In this document: positions 39,201 through 46,648 of the stretch, piece after piece | How positions within the stretch are numbered: the first letter of the stretch is position 1 | Layout: each line of letters starts with the position of its first letter | Assembly: GCF_017302985.1 (NCBI RefSeq) | Contig: NZ_JAFIMU010000012.1 | Coordinates: 1 to 64,000 of the forward strand | Source: Corallococcus macrosporus | GTDB taxonomy: Bacteria; Myxococcota; Myxococcia; Myxococcales; Myxococcaceae | DNA length: 64,000 bases | Direction: 5' to 3' | Notes under the pieces: model-generated | Database searches by the model: none | What the model was told of the DNA's origin: nothing | What the model saw: only the letters and a program-made list of their open reading frames with translations | Position numbers and translations under genes: made by a program

Positions 39201-39213
39201 GCCCGCAACGAAG

Positions 39214-39246
39214 AACCCCGCTCCCTCCTTCGAGGGGGCGGGGTTT
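39214..39246 (+). terminator. Rho-independent terminator after the synthetase gene
   Basis: The arm AACCCCGCTCCCT pairs with AGGGGGCGGGGTT (13 bp with one G-T wobble) around a CCTTCG loop, starting 13 bp after the TAG stop. The T run after it is short (TTT). It lies between convergent genes, the DedA gene stopping at 39276 on the other strand, and could serve both directions. Confidence 0.8.
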
Positions 39247-39275
39247 CGGGAACCGCGGTCACCGTCGAGCTTCGG

Positions 39276-40064
39276 CTACTTGTGCGCGTTCCGGTCGGCG
39301 TCGGACGTGGGCGCCTTGTCGGCGGGCACGTCGAAGAAGGCGCTGGGGCTGGGCGGGCGCGCCACGCTGTTCTCCAGCGTCTCCGGCACGGGCGGCAGGG
39401 CCACCGGCGTCATCTGCGCCTTGGCTGCGGCCTCGGCCGCGAGCTTCGCGTTCTTGCGGCGGCGGTAGAGGAAGTAGCCCACGCCCAGCACCGCCAGCGT
39501 GCCCATCACCACCACCTGGCCGTCCTTCAGCTTGCGGATGACCATGTCCAGCTCGCCACCGAAGTGGAACCCGAGCCACACGAACACCGGCGCGGACAGC
39601 AGCGCCGCCAGGCCGTCCCAGAAGATGAAGCGCCAGTAGCTCATGTGGACGGAGCCCGCGGTGAAGTACGTCACCGCGCGCACGCCCGGCATGAAGCGGG
39701 CGATCATCACGATCTTCTGGCCGTGCGTGATGAAGAGCGACTCCACCTTCGCCCGCTTCTCCGGCGTGACGATCTTGGAGAAGAACCCCCCACCCTTCGC
39801 CCCCGGGTCGCGTCCCAGCCGCGTGCCCAGCCGGCGCCCCGCCAGGTAGATGAGGCTGTCACCCACCAGGATGCCCAGGAACCCCACCACCATCATCACG
39901 TGGACGTTGGCCGCGCCCTTGTGCGCCAGGAACCCACCGAGGATGAGCGAGATGTCCTCCGGCAGCGGCACGCCCAGGCCGCACGCCACCAGGATGGCGA
40001 ACACGGTCAGGTAGGCGAAGAGGCCCTGGGAGTTACCGAGCAGGTTGGTGAGCAGTTCTTCCAC
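39276..40064 (-). CDS. DedA-family membrane protein with C-terminal extension
   Basis: Integral inner-membrane protein of the DedA/SNARE-associated (VTT) family, proposed in other bacteria to act as undecaprenyl-phosphate or phospholipid flippases. Family marks include the N-terminal hydrophobic helix with GLGVPLPEDISLILGGFLA, then GDSLIYLAGRRLG, and IARFMPGVRAVTYFTAGSVHMSYWRF with its conserved arginine and proline. A last transmembrane segment (VMGTLAVLGVGYFLY) is followed by basic residues and a Pro/Ala-rich cytoplasmic tail of about 60 residues that is not typical. I chose the GTG at 40064, which puts the protein at 262 residues; an alternative GTG at 40130 adds 22 residues unlike family members. 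It converges on the synthetase terminator. The roughly 300 bp upstream to 40372 hold no gene I can support, only a short hairpin (GAGCCC/GGGCTC near 40258-40273). Confidence 0.88.
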   Translation of the reverse strand: MEELLTNLLGNSQGLFAYLTVFAILVACGLGVPLPEDISLILGGFLAHKGAANVHVMMVVGFLGILVGDSLIYLAGRRLGTRLGRDPGAKGGGFFSKIVTPEKRAKVESLFITHGQKIVMIARFMPGVRAVTYFTAGSVHMSYWRFIFWDGLAALLSAPVFVWLGFHFGGELDMVIRKLKDGQVVVMGTLAVLGVGYFLYRRRKNAKLAAEAAAKAQMTPVALPPVPETLENSVARPPSPSAFFDVPADKAPTSDADRNAHK

Positions 40065-40372
40065 GCGTCGTTCCGTCCAATCACTTCCGAAGGGCCGCTC
40101 GGCAACCACCCGGGCCGGCCCGTCCATCACCCAGCCATCAACCGGGTGGGACAGTTGAAAACTCCGGCCGCCCAGCTTCCCACCTCAAGCGCCCGCGCCC
40201 CACCACGAAAGCCCTCGGCCTTGTGCCTACCCACGCCCACGGTGTGCGACAGCCTGCGAGCCCGGAGGGGCTCCAGGCAAGCAGAGTAACCACCTCGGGT
40301 GCGGGTGGCAGCGTCCTGGCTGCTTTCCGGCCTCCGGGCAGGAGCCCGACGCCACCTGTCCGACAGCCGGGG

Positions 40373-40843
40373 TCAGCTTCCCGGGGCCCGCGCCACGAGC
40401 GTGCGCAGCATGTCCCGGTTGTCCCGAGCCTTCGCGCCGAAGTGGCTGACGATGCCCATCAGCAGCTTGATGCAGGCCTGCGGCTTCGCCGCGAGCAGCT
40501 TCTGGAAGTCCGCGGCGCGGATCTCCAGCGCCATGACGTCCGTCTGCGCGGTGGCGGAGCACAGCCGCTCCCCCTTCTGCACGAGCGCGAGCTCGCCCAG
40601 GGGCTCACCCACCGTCACCTCACCCAGCGGGATGTCCTCGCCCGACGGGCTCCGGGCGCTCAGCCGCACGGTGCCCTCGCCGACGATGAGCAGCGAGTCC
40701 CCCGGCTTGCCCTCGGTGAACAGCGACGTCCCCTTGGGGAAGGCGCGCGACACGGCCGCCGCCGCGAAGATGGAGATGCCGGTGTCGGTGAAGCCCTTGA
40801 AGAGCGGACAGGCCTTCAGGGTCGTCTCGGGCACGAGAGCCAT
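40373..40843 (-). CDS. Cyclic nucleotide-binding (CNB/CAP-like) single-domain protein
   Basis: A stand-alone CNB domain of 156 residues. The beta-roll is visible (LFTEGKPGDSLLIVGEGTVRLSA), followed by the phosphate-binding-cassette region (GEPLGELALVQKGERLCSATAQTDV). The cassette has GEL but a lysine where cAMP binders have the arginine-containing RxA turn, so ligand binding is uncertain. There is no DNA-binding helix-turn-helix, so it is not a CRP-type regulator by itself; it may sense a nucleotide or act as a regulatory subunit. ATG at 40843 is preceded by TTAGGA 8 nt upstream, readable either as an AGGA ribosome binding site or as a -10 element. It follows the gamma carbonic anhydrase gene after 33 bp. 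Confidence 0.82.
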   Translation of the reverse strand: MALVPETTLKACPLFKGFTDTGISIFAAAAVSRAFPKGTSLFTEGKPGDSLLIVGEGTVRLSARSPSGEDIPLGEVTVGEPLGELALVQKGERLCSATAQTDVMALEIRAADFQKLLAAKPQACIKLLMGIVSHFGAKARDNRDMLRTLVARAPGS

Positions 40844-40851
40844 GGGGGTGT

Positions 40852-40880
40852 TCCTAACACGCACAGCGTGGCCGCGTCAG
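40852..40880 (-). promoter_or_regulatory. Candidate internal promoter for the CNB gene
   Basis: CTGACG (40880-40875), 17 bp, TTAGGA (40857-40852), ending 8 nt before the ATG at 40843. The -35 matches four of six consensus bases. If used, the transcript would begin almost at the start codon. The same layout occurs before four other genes in this window. Confidence 0.33.
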
Positions 40881-41392
40881 CGGCTGGCGCGGTGTTCGGC
40901 GGCGGTGTGCACGTAGTGGAGGGCGGACTGCACCAGGAACTCGCGCTCGCCGTCGTGGATGGGGCGCTTCACCTTGCCGGGCGAGCCCACCACCAACGAC
41001 CCCGGTGGAATCTTGGTCCCGGGCGTCAGCAGCGTGCCCGCGCCGATGATGCAGTCGTCCCCCACCTCCACGCCGTCCATCAGGATGGCGCCCATGCCCA
41101 CCAGCACCCGGTTGCCCACGACACACCCGTGGAGGATGACCCGGTGGCCCACCGTGCAGTCGTCGCCCACCGTCGTGGAGTCACCCTGGCTGGTGACGTG
41201 CACCATGGTGAGGTCCTGGATGTTGGTGCGCTTGCCGATGCGGATGGAGTTCACGTCCCCGCGCAGCACGGAGTTGAACCAGATGGACGAGTCCTCGCCC
41301 AGCTCCACGTCGCCCACCACCTGGGCGGAGTCCTCGATGAAGCAGCTCGGGTGGACGCGGGGGGACACCCCGCGAAACGGCTTCAACGGCAT
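40877..41392 (-). CDS. Gamma-class carbonic anhydrase-like hexapeptide-repeat protein
   Basis: Left-handed beta-helix trimer of the gamma carbonic anhydrase/YrdA/PaaY group, 171 residues, the usual family length. Hexapeptide turns run through the protein (SAQVVGDVELGEDSSIW, IGKRTNIQDLTMVHV, VGHRVILHGCVVGN). The three expected zinc-binding histidines are present in MVHVT and GHRVILHGC. Whether it has CO2-hydrating activity or only metal binding cannot be told from sequence. The ATG at 41392 has a strong ribosome binding site, GGAGGT, six bases upstream. It follows miaB after 36 bp and is probably cotranscribed with it. Confidence 0.9.
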   Translation of the reverse strand: MPLKPFRGVSPRVHPSCFIEDSAQVVGDVELGEDSSIWFNSVLRGDVNSIRIGKRTNIQDLTMVHVTSQGDSTTVGDDCTVGHRVILHGCVVGNRVLVGMGAILMDGVEVGDDCIIGAGTLLTPGTKIPPGSLVVGSPGKVKRPIHDGEREFLVQSALHYVHTAAEHRASR

Positions 41393-41428
41393 GGGAGTAC
41401 CTCCGACGGCGGGACAGCGGCGGAAGCG

Positions 41429-42814
41429 TCAGGCCTCCGCCGGCACATGCAGCGGCACGGGCAGCTCCACCGCCGGCGGCGTCACGGTGGGGGCCTGGAG
41501 CATCGCCACCTGCTTGCCCGCGAGCTGGTTGGGCGTGGCGCGCTCCACGTGCACCTTCACGATGGAGCCCGCCGGAGCGTCGCCCTCGAAGTTCACGGTG
41601 CGGTTCTCCGGCGTGCGGCCGAAGCGCTTGGTGGCGTCGTAGCGCGAGCGGCCCTCCACGAGGACCTCCACGTCCAGCCCCACCTGCGCCTGGGTGTACT
41701 CGCCGCTGATGCGCCGCTGCAGCTTCTGCAGCCGCTCCAGCCGGGCCACCTTCACCTCGTGCGGGATGGGGCCCCAGTCCTTCTCGCGCAGCGCGGCGCC
41801 CGTCTTGGGGCGCGGGCTGTACACGAAGGAGAACTGGTTGTCGTACTTCACCCGCTCCGTGAGCTGCATCGTCATCTCGAACTCTTCCTCGGTCTCTCCG
41901 GGGAAGCCCACGATGATGTCCGTGGTGATGGCGATGCCGGGCCGCGCCGCGCGCAGCTTCTCCAGCCGCTCCATGTACTGCTCGACGGTGTAGTCGCGGC
42001 GCATCATCTTCAGGATGCGGTCGCTGCCGCACTGCACGGGCAGGTGGAAGTGCGGAGCAATCTTGGGCTGCACGCGGAAGGCTTCAATCAGCTCGTCCGA
42101 CAGGTCGTGCGGGTGGCTCGTGGTGAAGCGCACGCGCTCGATGCCCGGCACCTCCGCGGTGCGCAGGAGCAGCTGCGCGAAGCTGATGCCGCCCTGGTAC
42201 GAGTTGACGTTCTGGCCGATGAGCGTGACTTCGCGCACGCCCACGCCGGCCAGGTCCGCCACCTCGTTGAGGACCTCCGGGAAGTTGCGGCTGACCTCGC
42301 GGCCACGGGTGTGCGGGACGATGCAGAAGGAGCAGACGTTGTCGCAGCCCTTCATCACCGTGACGAACTCGGACACCTTGCCTCGGGACGTCTCCGCGTC
42401 AGCGCGCGGGAAGACGTACTCCTCGGAGTCCACGAAGGCCGTCTCCACCACGCGCTCGCGGGCGTCCTGCACGCGGGCGATGACCTCCGGCAGCTTCGCG
42501 ATGTTGTCCGGGCCGAAGACGAAGTCCAGGTACGGGACCTTCTTCAGCAGCTTGTCCTTCTCCTGCTGGGCCACGCAGCCGCCCACGCCCAGGATGGCGC
42601 CGCGGCTGGCCTTCACGGCGCGGTAGCGCCCCAGCGCGGACAGCATCTTGTCCTCGGCCTTCTCCCGGATGGAGCAGGTGTTGAGGATGATGAGGTCCGC
42701 GTTGTCCGCCTCGGGCGTGGGGACGTAGGACATCTTCGACAACGCCTCGCTCATGCGGAGCGAGTCGTTGACGTTCATCTGGCAGCCGAAGGTGTGGATG
42801 AAGTAGCGCTTCAT
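41429..42814 (-). CDS. miaB: tRNA-2-methylthio-N6-dimethylallyladenosine synthase MiaB
   Basis: Radical SAM methylthiotransferase that converts i6A37 to ms2i6A37 in tRNAs reading U-starting codons. Three domains are visible in 461 residues. The N-terminal MTTase domain has cysteines C11, C47 and C80 for the auxiliary [4Fe-4S] cluster. The radical SAM core has C157, C161 and C164 in GCDNVCSFCIVPHTRG. A C-terminal TRAM domain (EVLVEGRSRYDATKRFGRTPENR) binds RNA. The CSFCIVP motif and TRAM spacing fit MiaB better than MtaB or RimO. ATG at 42814 with AAGG upstream. It sits mid-operon after a small gene of unknown function; the dimethylallyltransferase MiaA is not in the window. Confidence 0.95.
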   Translation of the reverse strand: MKRYFIHTFGCQMNVNDSLRMSEALSKMSYVPTPEADNADLIILNTCSIREKAEDKMLSALGRYRAVKASRGAILGVGGCVAQQEKDKLLKKVPYLDFVFGPDNIAKLPEVIARVQDARERVVETAFVDSEEYVFPRADAETSRGKVSEFVTVMKGCDNVCSFCIVPHTRGREVSRNFPEVLNEVADLAGVGVREVTLIGQNVNSYQGGISFAQLLLRTAEVPGIERVRFTTSHPHDLSDELIEAFRVQPKIAPHFHLPVQCGSDRILKMMRRDYTVEQYMERLEKLRAARPGIAITTDIIVGFPGETEEEFEMTMQLTERVKYDNQFSFVYSPRPKTGAALREKDWGPIPHEVKVARLERLQKLQRRISGEYTQAQVGLDVEVLVEGRSRYDATKRFGRTPENRTVNFEGDAPAGSIVKVHVERATPNQLAGKQVAMLQAPTVTPPAVELPVPLHVPAEA

Positions 42815-42887
42815 GGGTGGGCCTTGAAGGAAAACGGGCCGTTATGGAACGCCCGGACGCGGAATGCAACCGGGCGGACACTCCGGG

Positions 42888-43403
42888 TCATCCCCGGCTG
42901 AGCACCTTCGTGAGCCGGGTGTGCAAGGCCAGGATCTCCGCCTCGCGCTCCCGGAGCAGGGCCACCGTCTCCACGCCGTACCGCCGGCCCAGGGCGTCCG
43001 TCTCCCGCTCCTGCTTCACCAGCTCGTCCTGGACGCGCTTCTTCACCTCGGCCACCTCCGGCCCGGAGCGCGACTCCAGCTCCGTCAGCTTCGAGCGCAG
43101 CCGCTGCACCGTCCACCGCCGCCCGCCAAAGGCCCGCAGCACGGCGCTCCCCCACTCCGCCGCCTTCACGTCCAGGCCGCTCGTCTCCAGCCCTGCCTTC
43201 GCCGCGCGGGCCATGGCCTCCGGGCCGGCGTCCGCCTCCACGTGCGCCAGGAAGGTCTCCTGGTAGCGGACCAGCGCGTCGAGCAGCGCCTTGTCCACCG
43301 GGCGGGACGCCATGCGCAGCGTGCGGTCGTCGGCGGCGTCGAAGTCTGGACCGCTCTCCACGTTGGGGACGTCCTGGTAGTCGTCGAAGAAGGACGGGGC
43401 CAT
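42888..43403 (-). CDS. Conserved protein of unknown function, coiled-coil C-terminus
   Basis: A 171-residue soluble protein I do not recognise. It begins MAPSFFDDYQDVPN. The C-terminal 70 residues are charged and heptad-like (LRSKLTELESRSGPEVAEVKKRVQDEL onward), suggesting a coiled coil. There is no signal peptide or membrane segment. The ATG at 43403 is favoured over longer frames because AGAGGAG lies four bases before it. It follows the VWA-domain gene by 29 bp, so the two are likely cotranscribed, and a partner role for the VWA protein is possible but unproven. Confidence 0.75.
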   Translation of the reverse strand: MAPSFFDDYQDVPNVESGPDFDAADDRTLRMASRPVDKALLDALVRYQETFLAHVEADAGPEAMARAAKAGLETSGLDVKAAEWGSAVLRAFGGRRWTVQRLRSKLTELESRSGPEVAEVKKRVQDELVKQERETDALGRRYGVETVALLREREAEILALHTRLTKVLSRG

Positions 43404-43432
43404 GGGGCTCCTCTGCGTTGGGAAGCGGGGTT

Positions 43433-44830
43433 TCAGACGGGGACGAGCTGGTCCGCGATGCGGGCCAGGTCCGACACGGAGGTGACGACGACGGCCTGGG
43501 TGCAGTGCTTCTCGTAGGTGAGCATCTCGCTGTCGCCGATGCCCCAGTTGCCCCGGTCCTCGGGGCAGATCCACAGCACGCGCTTCGCCTTGCGCTTCAG
43601 GTCCTTGAGGGCCCAGGCGTTGCTCGCGTTGTAGTTGTTGCGGCCGTCGCCAATGATCATCACGGTGGTGCGGCGCGTGATGCTGCCCAGGTGGTCGCGC
43701 GTGAAGTCCGCCAGCGCACGGCCGTAGTTGGAGTTCGCGCTCATGGACACGGTGCGCCCGGCGGTCGCCGCGTCGATGGCCTCGCTCACGTCCAGGTCCT
43801 TGAAGAACTGGGTGACTTCCCCCACGTCGGACACGAAGACGAACGAGCGCACGCGCACGAACAGCGACTGCATCGTGTGCATGAACAGCAGCATCATCCG
43901 GGACGTGTTGCGGACGGAGTCGGACACGTCACAGAGCACCACCAGCTCCGGGCGCTCCGGCCGGCGGGTGCGGAACACCGGCACCATGGGCACGCCGTCC
44001 CAGGGCATGTTCCGGCGCAGCGTGCGCTGGGCATGGAGCGACCCGCGCCGGTGCGACCGCTGCTTGCGGATCATCCGGCTCTTGAGCTTCTCCGCCATCG
44101 TGCGGACGGCGGCCTCCATCTGGTCCACCTCCGCCTGCGTGAGCAGGTGCAGCGGCTTCTCCGTGACGGCATCCGTGCGGCGGCGGATGCGAGCCTCGGA
44201 CTGACGTTTCACCTCGGCGCGAGCGGCGTCTTCAATCTTGCGCATCGCCGCGGCCACGTGGCGCGAGACGATCTCCACCCCTTCGGCATGGAGCCCGCGA
44301 GCCTTGAGCTCGTCCTCCAGCGACTTCAAGTCGGAGCGCGCCCGCTCCATGCCCGCGGCCGCGAGCATCCGCCGCGTGAAGAACCCCGTCTGCAGCGGGC
44401 TCTCCAGTTGCCCCAGGTCCAGCTGGAGCGACGCCTGACGGAAGATCTGCGCCAGCCGCGCGCGGTCGCCCGCGAGGAGCGCCTGCGCCAGCGGGGACAT
44501 CTCCGGGGCCAGCAGGTTCATCTGGTAGATGACCATCTTCAGCAGGTCGCCTTCCAGGTAGCCCTCTTCCTCCAGCTGCTTCGCCAGCGATGCGTCGATG
44601 GCCTCGAACGTGCGGGCCGCGCCGGAGAAATAGAAGTCGAACGCGCGGCGGAAGGTCTCCACGTCCAGCTCGCGCTTCACCAGCGTGGTGCGCAGCACGG
44701 AGCGGAACAGCGCGCGGTCCTGGACGCCCACCTCGGCGGTGGCGCGCAGGGCGTCCTGCACCTCGGACGTGCTGACGCGGACGCCGTTCTGGCGAAGCAC
44801 CTCCGCGAACTCGACGATGCGCGCGTCCAT
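43433..44830 (-). CDS. VWA-domain protein, CoxE-like
   Basis: A 465-residue protein with a C-terminal von Willebrand factor A domain. The metal-ion-dependent adhesion site DVSDSVR (D-x-S-x-S) is at about residue 300, followed by SNYGRALADF (the conserved threonine region) and MIIGDGRNN. The N-terminal 280 residues are helical and basic, as in CoxE-like proteins that act with MoxR-type AAA+ ATPases in cofactor insertion or complex maturation. No MoxR ATPase gene is in this window, so the partner must be elsewhere. It starts four bases after the RlmD-like gene ends, implying cotranscription and probably translational coupling. Confidence 0.87.
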   Translation of the reverse strand: MDARIVEFAEVLRQNGVRVSTSEVQDALRATAEVGVQDRALFRSVLRTTLVKRELDVETFRRAFDFYFSGAARTFEAIDASLAKQLEEEGYLEGDLLKMVIYQMNLLAPEMSPLAQALLAGDRARLAQIFRQASLQLDLGQLESPLQTGFFTRRMLAAAGMERARSDLKSLEDELKARGLHAEGVEIVSRHVAAAMRKIEDAARAEVKRQSEARIRRRTDAVTEKPLHLLTQAEVDQMEAAVRTMAEKLKSRMIRKQRSHRRGSLHAQRTLRRNMPWDGVPMVPVFRTRRPERPELVVLCDVSDSVRNTSRMMLLFMHTMQSLFVRVRSFVFVSDVGEVTQFFKDLDVSEAIDAATAGRTVSMSANSNYGRALADFTRDHLGSITRRTTVMIIGDGRNNYNASNAWALKDLKRKAKRVLWICPEDRGNWGIGDSEMLTYEKHCTQAVVVTSVSDLARIADQLVPV

Positions 44831-44834
44831 GGCG

Positions 44835-46130
44835 TCAGGCCTCCCGCTCGAAGGACATCACCGCTTCCACGTGGTGCGTCTGCGGGAACATGTCCACCAC
44901 CTGGAGCGCCACGGGCTTGTAACCGGCCTCCACCAGCCCCGCCGCGTCGCGCGCCAGCGAGGCCGGGTCACACGCTACGTACACGACCCGGCGCACATTC
45001 AGCGCGCGCATCCACTTCGCCAGGCCCGGAGCCCCGGCACGCGGCGGATCCGCGAGGCACAGGTCGAACGAACGCCCCTCCGCCACCAGCCCGTCGCACA
45101 CCTTGCGCGCGTCACCCTGGACGAAGCGCACGTTGGCCACGCTGGCCTCGCGAGCACTCCGCTGCGCCAGCTCCACGCCCACCGGGGAGGACTCCACGCC
45201 CAGCACCGACCCGGCCGTGCCGGCCAGCGGGAAGGTGAAGTTGCCGTTGCCGGAGTACAGCTCCAGCACGGAGTCCGTCTCCTTCGCGCCCAGCTCGTAC
45301 AGGGCCGCGGTGACGAGCCCCACGTTGGCCTCCGCGTGCGCCTGCGCGAACGCATCCGGCCGCAGGTACACCGGCACCTCGGGGCGCAGCGGGGACAGCG
45401 AGCGCAGCACCGGCCGCCCAATCAGCCGCGCCGAGCCCTCCTTCGGCACCAGCACCGCGCCCTCCAGCCGCAGGGCCCGCACAGCGGCCTCCGCCGCCTC
45501 CAGGTGCCGCGCCGTCACCGTGCCGCTGAGGTTCACGGCGAACGCGGCCTTGTCGCCCTCCGCGAGCAGCAGGACCTCTTCCGTGTCCTTCGCCAGCGGC
45601 TTGAGCAGCGGGGCCAGCTTCCCGGGCAGCGCGGTGAGCACCGGCGTGAGCGCGGGGCAGACGTCGATGGGAATGCGCTCATGCGTGCGTCGGCCGAAGT
45701 AGCCGAGCGCCCCCTTCCCCGCCCCGTGCAGCACCGCGCGCCGCCGGTAGCCCCAGTCGCGCGGCGCCACCATCAACGGCCGCACGGTGAACGCCGAGCG
45801 CTTCAGGTGGCCCAGGTGCTCCAGGGTGGAGAGGACGATCTCCTGCTTCGCGGACCGCTGCGCCGGCACCGCCAGCTCCAGCCAGTCACAGCCGCCGCAC
45901 GCGTCCGAGTACACGCAGCGCGACGCCACGCGCTCCGCACCGTCCGTCAGCACCTGGCCCAGCAGGCCACGCAGGACCTTGCCCTGGGCCTCCAGGTGGA
46001 CGCGCACGGTGTCGCCGGGGAACGCGCCAGGGACGAAGACGGTGCGTCCCTCCCATGAGGCCACGCCCTCCCCGAGCTGGCCCAGCCGTTCAATCGTCAG
46101 TTCAATGGGAGCTTCGGGCAGCGTCGTCAT
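44835..46130 (-). CDS. rlmD: RlmD/RumA-like 23S rRNA (uracil-C5)-methyltransferase
   Basis: Class I SAM-dependent RNA methyltransferase of the TrmA/RlmD family, 431 residues, very close to E. coli RlmD. It has an N-terminal TRAM-like domain (IERLGQLGEGVASWEGRTVFVPGAFPGD). The [4Fe-4S] ligands are C72, C78 and C81, with a fourth cysteine in IPIDVCP. The SAM site is ELYSGNGNFTFPLA. LADPPRAG and YVACDPASLARD carry the catalytic cysteine. The iron-sulfur cysteines favour RlmD (U1939) or RlmC over TrmA, but other target uridines are possible. No clear ribosome binding site precedes the ATG at 46130; the PilZ gene ends 39 bp upstream. Confidence 0.88.
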   Translation of the reverse strand: MTTLPEAPIELTIERLGQLGEGVASWEGRTVFVPGAFPGDTVRVHLEAQGKVLRGLLGQVLTDGAERVASRCVYSDACGGCDWLELAVPAQRSAKQEIVLSTLEHLGHLKRSAFTVRPLMVAPRDWGYRRRAVLHGAGKGALGYFGRRTHERIPIDVCPALTPVLTALPGKLAPLLKPLAKDTEEVLLLAEGDKAAFAVNLSGTVTARHLEAAEAAVRALRLEGAVLVPKEGSARLIGRPVLRSLSPLRPEVPVYLRPDAFAQAHAEANVGLVTAALYELGAKETDSVLELYSGNGNFTFPLAGTAGSVLGVESSPVGVELAQRSAREASVANVRFVQGDARKVCDGLVAEGRSFDLCLADPPRAGAPGLAKWMRALNVRRVVYVACDPASLARDAAGLVEAGYKPVALQVVDMFPQTHHVEAVMSFEREA

Positions 46131-46169
46131 CGCAGGCGCACTCGCGGGGGCCGCCTGGGTGGGGCCGCC

Positions 46170-46562
46170 CTACTTCCGGGTCGCACTGCCACGCTCGTCC
46201 GCCGGCAGGGCTTCCCGCAGGCGCTCCACGAACGCTTCGATGCGCGACCGCTTCTCGTCGTCAACGTCCAGGAACTCCACCGCCATCCCCGGCACCTCCG
46301 CGCCCGTCGTGCCCTGCGCGTTGGTCCGGGTCACCTTCCCCGACAGGTCCACCGGGAAGCTGGCCCCCGGCAGAGACACCAGCAGGCGCACCACCGTGCC
46401 CACCGGCAGCGGCTGCTGCGTGTTGATGTAGAGCCCGCCGCGCGACAGGTTCACCGCCCAGTCCGTCACGAAGCCCGCCACCGTGCGGTACGCCACGGGC
46501 AGCTCGTGGTCGATGCGGTGCGCGCGAGGCGCGGGGACGGGCTTCTCCGAAGTGTCGGCCAT
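46170..46562 (-). CDS. PilZ-domain protein, myxobacterial type
   Basis: A 130-residue single PilZ domain, a fold that often binds cyclic di-GMP. Visible are a basic N-terminal patch (PRAHRIDHELPVAYR), the NLSRGGLYINT turn equivalent to the D/NxSxxG motif, and the strand VDLSGKVTRTN. The canonical RxxxR is weak, so c-di-GMP binding is not assured. It resembles the family of short PilZ-like proteins expanded in myxobacteria (TIGR02266 type). The ATG at 46562 is chosen for the GGAG six bases upstream; a longer frame to 46634 would cross the hairpin at 46591-46630. Confidence 0.82.
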   Translation of the reverse strand: MADTSEKPVPAPRAHRIDHELPVAYRTVAGFVTDWAVNLSRGGLYINTQQPLPVGTVVRLLVSLPGASFPVDLSGKVTRTNAQGTTGAEVPGMAVEFLDVDDEKRSRIEAFVERLREALPADERGSATRK

Positions 46563-46590
46563 GAGGTGCTCCGTTCCCCGGGGGAAGGTG

Positions 46591-46630
46591 GCTTCCGTCC
46601 GCCTCCAAGAATTGGCGGGGAGACGGAAGC
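46591..46630 (-). terminator. Long hairpin between CoA-transferase B and PilZ genes
   Basis: GCTTCCGTCCGCC (46591-46603) pairs with GGCGG (46614-46618) and ACGGAAGC (46623-46630) as a two-part stem with a four-base bulge. It begins 19 bp after the CoA-transferase B stop codon. No U tract follows on the minus strand, so it may be a weak terminator, an mRNA-stabilising hairpin or a leader structure for the PilZ gene. Two TAGGGT -10-like hexamers lie just before it. Confidence 0.5.
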
Positions 46631-46648
46631 GCACCCTAGCACCCTACG

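Noticed and set aside
29511-36734. A 2,407-codon minus-strand open frame, and similar frames at 24954-29414 and 36744-39125
   Set aside because: Same cause: antisense shadows of repeated A and C domains. The sequences repeat with the modules and contain no recognisable protein.
40131-40372. A tRNA or small RNA gene in the gap before the DedA gene
   Set aside because: No T-loop consensus, acceptor stem or promoter-terminator pair could be found; only one six-pair hairpin is present.
40223-42901. An 892-codon plus-strand frame across the CNB, carbonic anhydrase and miaB genes
   Set aside because: All three minus-strand genes have intact family motifs; the plus-strand translation is His/Arg/Ala-rich without any fold signature.
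46591-46630. The hairpin as a riboswitch for the PilZ gene
   Set aside because: It is a simple two-part stem without any aptamer pattern I know, such as GEMM c-di-GMP motifs.
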